Assembly (NCBI GenBank): GCA_027592485.1
Contig: JAQCKL010000136.1
Coordinates: forward strand, 1-9,341
DNA from: Cyanobacteriota bacterium
GTDB lineage: Bacteria > Cyanobacteriota > Cyanobacteriia > Phormidesmidales > Phormidesmidaceae
Length of the DNA stretch: 9,341 nt
Direction: 5' to 3'
The stretch's first letter is position 1, and every line of letters begins with the position of its first letter. The position numbers and the translations under genes are program-made. Of this stretch, positions 5,835-9,341 are shown one piece after another. The notes under the pieces were generated by a model, which searched no databases, was not told where the DNA came from, and saw nothing but the letters and a program-made list of their open reading frames with translations.

Positions 5835-6051
5835 CAATGACGCCGCAACAGCTATCCATTTCTTGGCATCCATCAAAGCGGCACAACTGTCCACAGGCCA
5901 GGATTCTACCCTGATGTGCAATCAGCCAAAACGGCTGCCAACGCAGTTGGGTGGGATCGAGTCTCCACGGGAAGTCGAGGCATCCTATCCCTACGGAAAT
6001 CAGGTATTACTAAATCAATATCCGTTCAGGGCTGTGTAAGCTAACCCAGTA

Positions 6052-9000
6052 ATGCCCTATTCCCCAGATCTGCCCCAAAGCAACAACAGCATATCTAAGT
6101 TGGACCTGCCTGCACAGTCGGCCACAACGAGTGTGGATTGCCATCCGCCTCGGGTTTCCCCTGACACCTCTCTCCTCGACGCCATTGCTCTGATGAGCCC
6201 AGGGAGCAGGGATAGTGCATCAATCCCCGCTCCCTGGGCTCCAGGACAGGCTAGCCAGCGTTCTAGCTATGTCCTGGTGATGAAGGATGAACGGCTGGTC
6301 GGCATTTTGACCGAGCGGGATGTGGTGCGGCTTAGCGCCAAAGGGATTGATTTTGCCGATATCTTCGTGGCTGAGGTGATGACTCAGCCGTTGCTGACGA
6401 TTCGAGCTTCTGCACTTCAGCATCCCTTTGCTGTCCTCCCCCTGTTTCGCCAACACCGCATCCGACATTTGCCCGTTTTAGATGACCAGGATCGGTTGGT
6501 TGGGATCGTCACCCCCAATAGTATTCGCCAAACCCTGCAATCGGCTGACCTATTTAGGCTGCTGCGGGTCGAGGAAGTGATGGTGAGCCAGGTGATTACC
6601 GCTTCGCCTAACGCCAATGGCTTAGACCTGGCAAAGCTGATGGCCCAACACCGGGTGAGTTGTGTCGTGATTCAGCAGCAGGGGGCCGCGTCAACTGACC
6701 CCTGCTTAATTCCTGTCGGGATTGTGACAGAGCGCGATATCGTTCAATGTCAGGCAAGCAGGCTGGATCTGAGCGCTATTGAAGCTCAGGTCGTGATGAG
6801 CACGCCCCTGGTTTGTCTCCAGCCCAAGGACACCCTGTGGGCCGCCCATCAAACCATGTCCCGGATGCATGTCAGGCGCTTAGTGGTGACTGATGAGCAG
6901 GGTCTCTTGGCGGGGATTGTCACCCAAACCAGCGTGCTGGCGGCGCTCGATCCCTTGGAGATGCAAAACACGATTGTTGTGCTGCAAAAGCAAGTTGAAA
7001 AACTCCATGACGAGCGGGTGCAATGGTTTCAAAATCACACGCTCCAACTCGAAGAACAGGTGGCGGCAACCGAGCAGCGGTTTCAAGCGATTTTCAATCA
7101 AACCTTTCAATTTATGGGCTTGCTTGAACTGGATGGCACCCTGATCGAGGTTAATCAGACCGCGCTTGATTTTGGTGGACTCTGCCGAGAGGAGGTGATT
7201 GATCGTCCTGTTTGGGAAGCTCGCTGGTGGACGATTTCGCCCGAGACCCAAGCTCAGCTCAGGGCCGCGATCGCCCAGGCTGCCCAGGGGGAATTTGTCC
7301 GTTACGAAGTCGATGTGCTGGGAGTTGATCGCATTGTCACGATTGACTTCTCACTGCGCCCCGTATGGAATGAGGCGGGGCAAGTGAAGCTGCTGATTCC
7401 AGAAGGGCGAGATATCAGCGATCTGAAACAAACTGAAAGAGCCCTGCGGCAGAGTGAGCGCCGCTATGCCAACTTGGCTGAGGTAGCGCCGGTCGGGATC
7501 TTTCAGACTGATGCTGAGGGCAATTGCCTTTATGTGAATGAACTCTGGTGCCAGATCGCGGGGATGACCCCCGCCGCTGCGAGTGGTACGGGCTGGGTCC
7601 AAGGCCTGTATCCCGATGACCGAGCAACCGTGGCCGCAGAGTGGTTCCGAGCGGCCCAAGGCCAACAGCCTTTCAGCCTCGAATATCGTTTCCAAAACGC
7701 GAACGGTGAAGTGAGCTGGGTGCTGGGAAAAGCAGTAGCTGAACATGATGCGGACGGCAACCTCAGGGGCTACATCGGCACAATCACCGATATTACGGAA
7801 CGGAAGCAAGCTGAGGAAGCGCTCAAAACCAGCGAAACTCGACTCAAAGAAGCCCAGCGCATTGCCCAGATGGGCAGTTGGGAAGTCGATCTCACAACCC
7901 ATGATTTGATCTGGTCCGATGAAACCTACCGCATCTTTGAGATTGATCCGCAGCAGTTTGGCGCGACCTATGGGGCCTTTTTGGGGGCCATCCATCCCGA
8001 AGATCGCGACTGGGTTGACCAAGCCTATATCACGTCGGTTAACAGTCAAAGCCCCTACGACATTACCCATCGCCTGCTCATGGCTGATGGTCGCATTAAG
8101 TATGTTCATGAGCGCTGTCAGACCTTTTACGGTGAGACCGGGTCGCCGATGCGATCGATCGGGACGGTGCAGGATGTCACGACCCAGGTCCAGCTAGAGA
8201 CCGATTTACATCATTACCAGCACCATCTAGAAACGTTAGTCGCGAGCAGGACGGCTGAGTTAGAGGAAAGCGAAGCTCGATTTCGCATGATGGCTGACAC
8301 GGCCCCGGTGCTGATCTGGATATCGGGAACTGACCAGCTTTGCACCTACTTCAATCAGGTTTGGCTGGCTTTTACGGGGCGCACCTTGGCGCAGGAGCTG
8401 GGCAACGGCTGGACCGAGACGCTACACCCTAAAGACCATGACGATTGCCTCAAGACCTACACAACCGCCTTTGAAGCCCGACAGCCGTTTCAGATGGAGT
8501 ATCGGTTGCGGCGATTTGATGGTGACTACCGCTGGGTTGTCAATATTGGCCGACCTCGCTTTTTACCCAATGGGGAATTTGCCGGTTATATCGGCTCTTG
8601 CATCGACATTACCGATCGCCGCCAGATGGAACAAGCCCTCTTTCGGGAAAAAGAGCTGGCCCAAATTACGCTGCATTCCATTGCTGACGCTGTGATCACC
8701 ACTGACGCCCTGGGGCGGGTCGAGTACTTTAACCCGGTGGCGGAGCAATTAACCGGTTGGGATGCCGCGCAAGCTCGGGGTAAGCCCCTCGTGGCCGTGT
8801 TTCACATCATCCATGAAATCACCCGTCAACCTGTCAGTAATCCAGTGGAGCGGGCGCTACAGGATGGCGCTGTGATTGGTTTGGCCAACCATACCGTTTT
8901 GGTTTCTCGGGACGGGACGGAATACAGCATTGAAGATTCGGCCGCACCGATTCGCGATCGCGACGGCCAGATCATCGGTGCGGTGATGATTTTCCACGAT

Positions 9001-9291
9001 GTCACCCAATCGCGGGAGCTGCAGCAGCAACTGTCGTGGCAGGCCAGCCACGATGTGCTGACGGACCTACCCAATCGACGCTACTTTGAGCAGCAACTGC
9101 TCGAACTGCTCAAAGATGGCCAGCGCCAGCAGCAGCACCATGTGCTCTGCTACCTCGATTTAGATCGGTTCAAGGTGGTTAATGACACCTGCGGTCACAT
9201 TGCCGGAGATGAACTGTTACGGCAAGTGGCGCGCCTGCTCAAGGGCAATATCCGGTCGGCGGATCTCTTGGCCCGCTTAGAGGATGTTTGA
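6052..9291 (+). pseudogene. CBS(x4)-PAS(x5)-GGDEF signalling protein, truncated within GGDEF
   Basis: This is a large cytosolic sensor of the diguanylate-cyclase type; no membrane span is seen. Four CBS modules form two Bateman pairs (about residues 30-100, 106-163, 170-235 and 244-304; note GILTERDVVRL at 84-94 and GIVTERDIV). A coiled coil follows (305-342). Then come five PAS/PAC domains (about 343-462, 471-583, 598-710, 743-855 and 868-988) with PAC ends such as ITDITERKQ and CIDITDRRQ, and a second coil at 712-742. A GGDEF domain begins at SHDVLTDLPNRRYF (from about 999) and has DLDRFKVVND with the metal-binding Asp. The family would continue LARLGGDEF, but here it reads LARLEDV and stops at 9289-9291, so the signature and the rest, often including an EAL domain, are missing. 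As it stands it cannot make c-di-GMP. An in-frame TAA at 6037-6039 supports ATG 6052 as the start. Confidence 0.9.
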
Positions 9292-9341
9292 AAAGTCGGT
9301 CTTGAAGTAATAAAAGCTCTCAGGGTATAAGTTGCGACAAG
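9280..9341. mobile_element. Probable end of an insertion sequence interrupting the GGDEF gene
   Basis: Homology to GGDEF proteins ends sharply after the codon TTA (9277-9279). The next bases, GAGGATGTTTGAAAAGTC (9280-9297), are unlike any GGDEF coding sequence and resemble the ends of transposase-type insertion sequences I recall from cyanobacteria, though I cannot name the family. The remaining tail is more AT-rich than the gene and has no long open frame within the visible 62 bases. The other end, the transposase and any target duplication are beyond the window, so the exact boundary (9279, 9280 or 9281) is uncertain. An unmarked deletion or rearrangement junction is the alternative. Confidence 0.55.

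Larger units (their letters stand above)
5531..6051. other. Gene-free stretch between psbK and the CBS-PAS-GGDEF gene
   Basis: No convincing gene lies in this 521-bp stretch. It holds a GCCCCATTG/CAATGGGGC inverted repeat, the palindromic block at 5746-5834, and two small neighbouring hairpins at 5923-5937 (CAGCC/GGCTG) and 5938-5950 (CCAAC/GTTGG). The 100 nt before the next start codon show no clear -35/-10 pair and no good Shine-Dalgarno. A 94-codon minus-strand frame at 5637-5921 runs across the repeats and looks like a by-product of them. Confidence 0.6.
530..8961. repeat. HIP1 octamers (GCGATCGC), ten dispersed copies
   Basis: Perfect copies start at 530, 818, 924, 1744, 2718, 2826, 4901, 4980, 7267 and 8954. 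HIP1 is the highly iterated palindrome typical of many cyanobacterial genomes. All copies but none of the intergenic stretches right of 3212 carry it: every copy lies within a coding region. It identifies the lineage and marks both halves of the window as native sequence. Confidence 0.95.

Noticed and set aside
5637..5921. 94-codon minus-strand open frame between psbK and the sensor gene
   Set aside because: It runs straight across the inverted repeat and the palindromic block, and its residues follow from the C/G runs. It is most likely a repeat-derived spurious frame.
7351..8109. 252-codon minus-strand open frame inside the sensor gene
   Set aside because: It is antisense to well-conserved PAS domains and has no recognisable domain; it is a shadow of biased codon use.

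Overview
The window looks like a cyanobacterial chromosome, probably a fairly GC-rich freshwater or filamentous lineage. Two direct signs support this. It carries the photosystem II gene psbK, and it has ten copies of the HIP1 octamer GCGATCGC, where about 0.14 would be expected by chance. The genus cannot be read from the sequence; a Leptolyngbya/Nodosilinea-like organism is only an impression.

Left part (1-3211). The 3' end of a GNAT acetyltransferase gene (+) meets an ABC-transporter ATPase gene (-) so tightly that the two stop codons overlap. The minus strand then reads, from 3211 down to 307, as a likely cascade: cobS (cobamide assembly), a 188-aa conserved-looking protein of unknown function, a DUF2358 (NTF2/SnoaL-like) protein coupled to it by an ATGA overlap, and the orphan ABC ATPase.

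Middle (3212-5530). A 441-bp divergent intergenic region, AT-rich on its cobS side and hairpin-rich on its other side, precedes a plus-strand cluster: an unrecognised 150-aa acidic protein, tgt (tRNA-guanine transglycosylase, TTG start) and psbK (45 aa, easily missed by length cut-offs). psbK has a candidate promoter of its own, with the -10 box framed by a perfect 7-bp inverted repeat, and ends in a textbook intrinsic terminator.

Right part (5531-9341). A roughly 520-bp gene-free stretch holds an elaborate palindromic block (5746-5834) with nested and mutually exclusive stems, probably a dispersed repeat or structured RNA. After it comes a large cytosolic signalling gene with four CBS modules, five PAS domains and a GGDEF domain. 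The gene is broken: the reading frame leaves the GGDEF family exactly one codon before the GGDEF signature and runs into a stop. The last ~62 bases look like the end of an inserted mobile element.

The neighbours do not form one pathway. The clearest functional groups are B12 assembly (cobS), tRNA queuosine modification (tgt), photosystem II (psbK) and a damaged c-di-GMP-type signalling protein. No CRISPR array, tRNA or rRNA was seen. The most unusual material is the interrupted GGDEF gene, the palindromic block and the psbK promoter palindrome.
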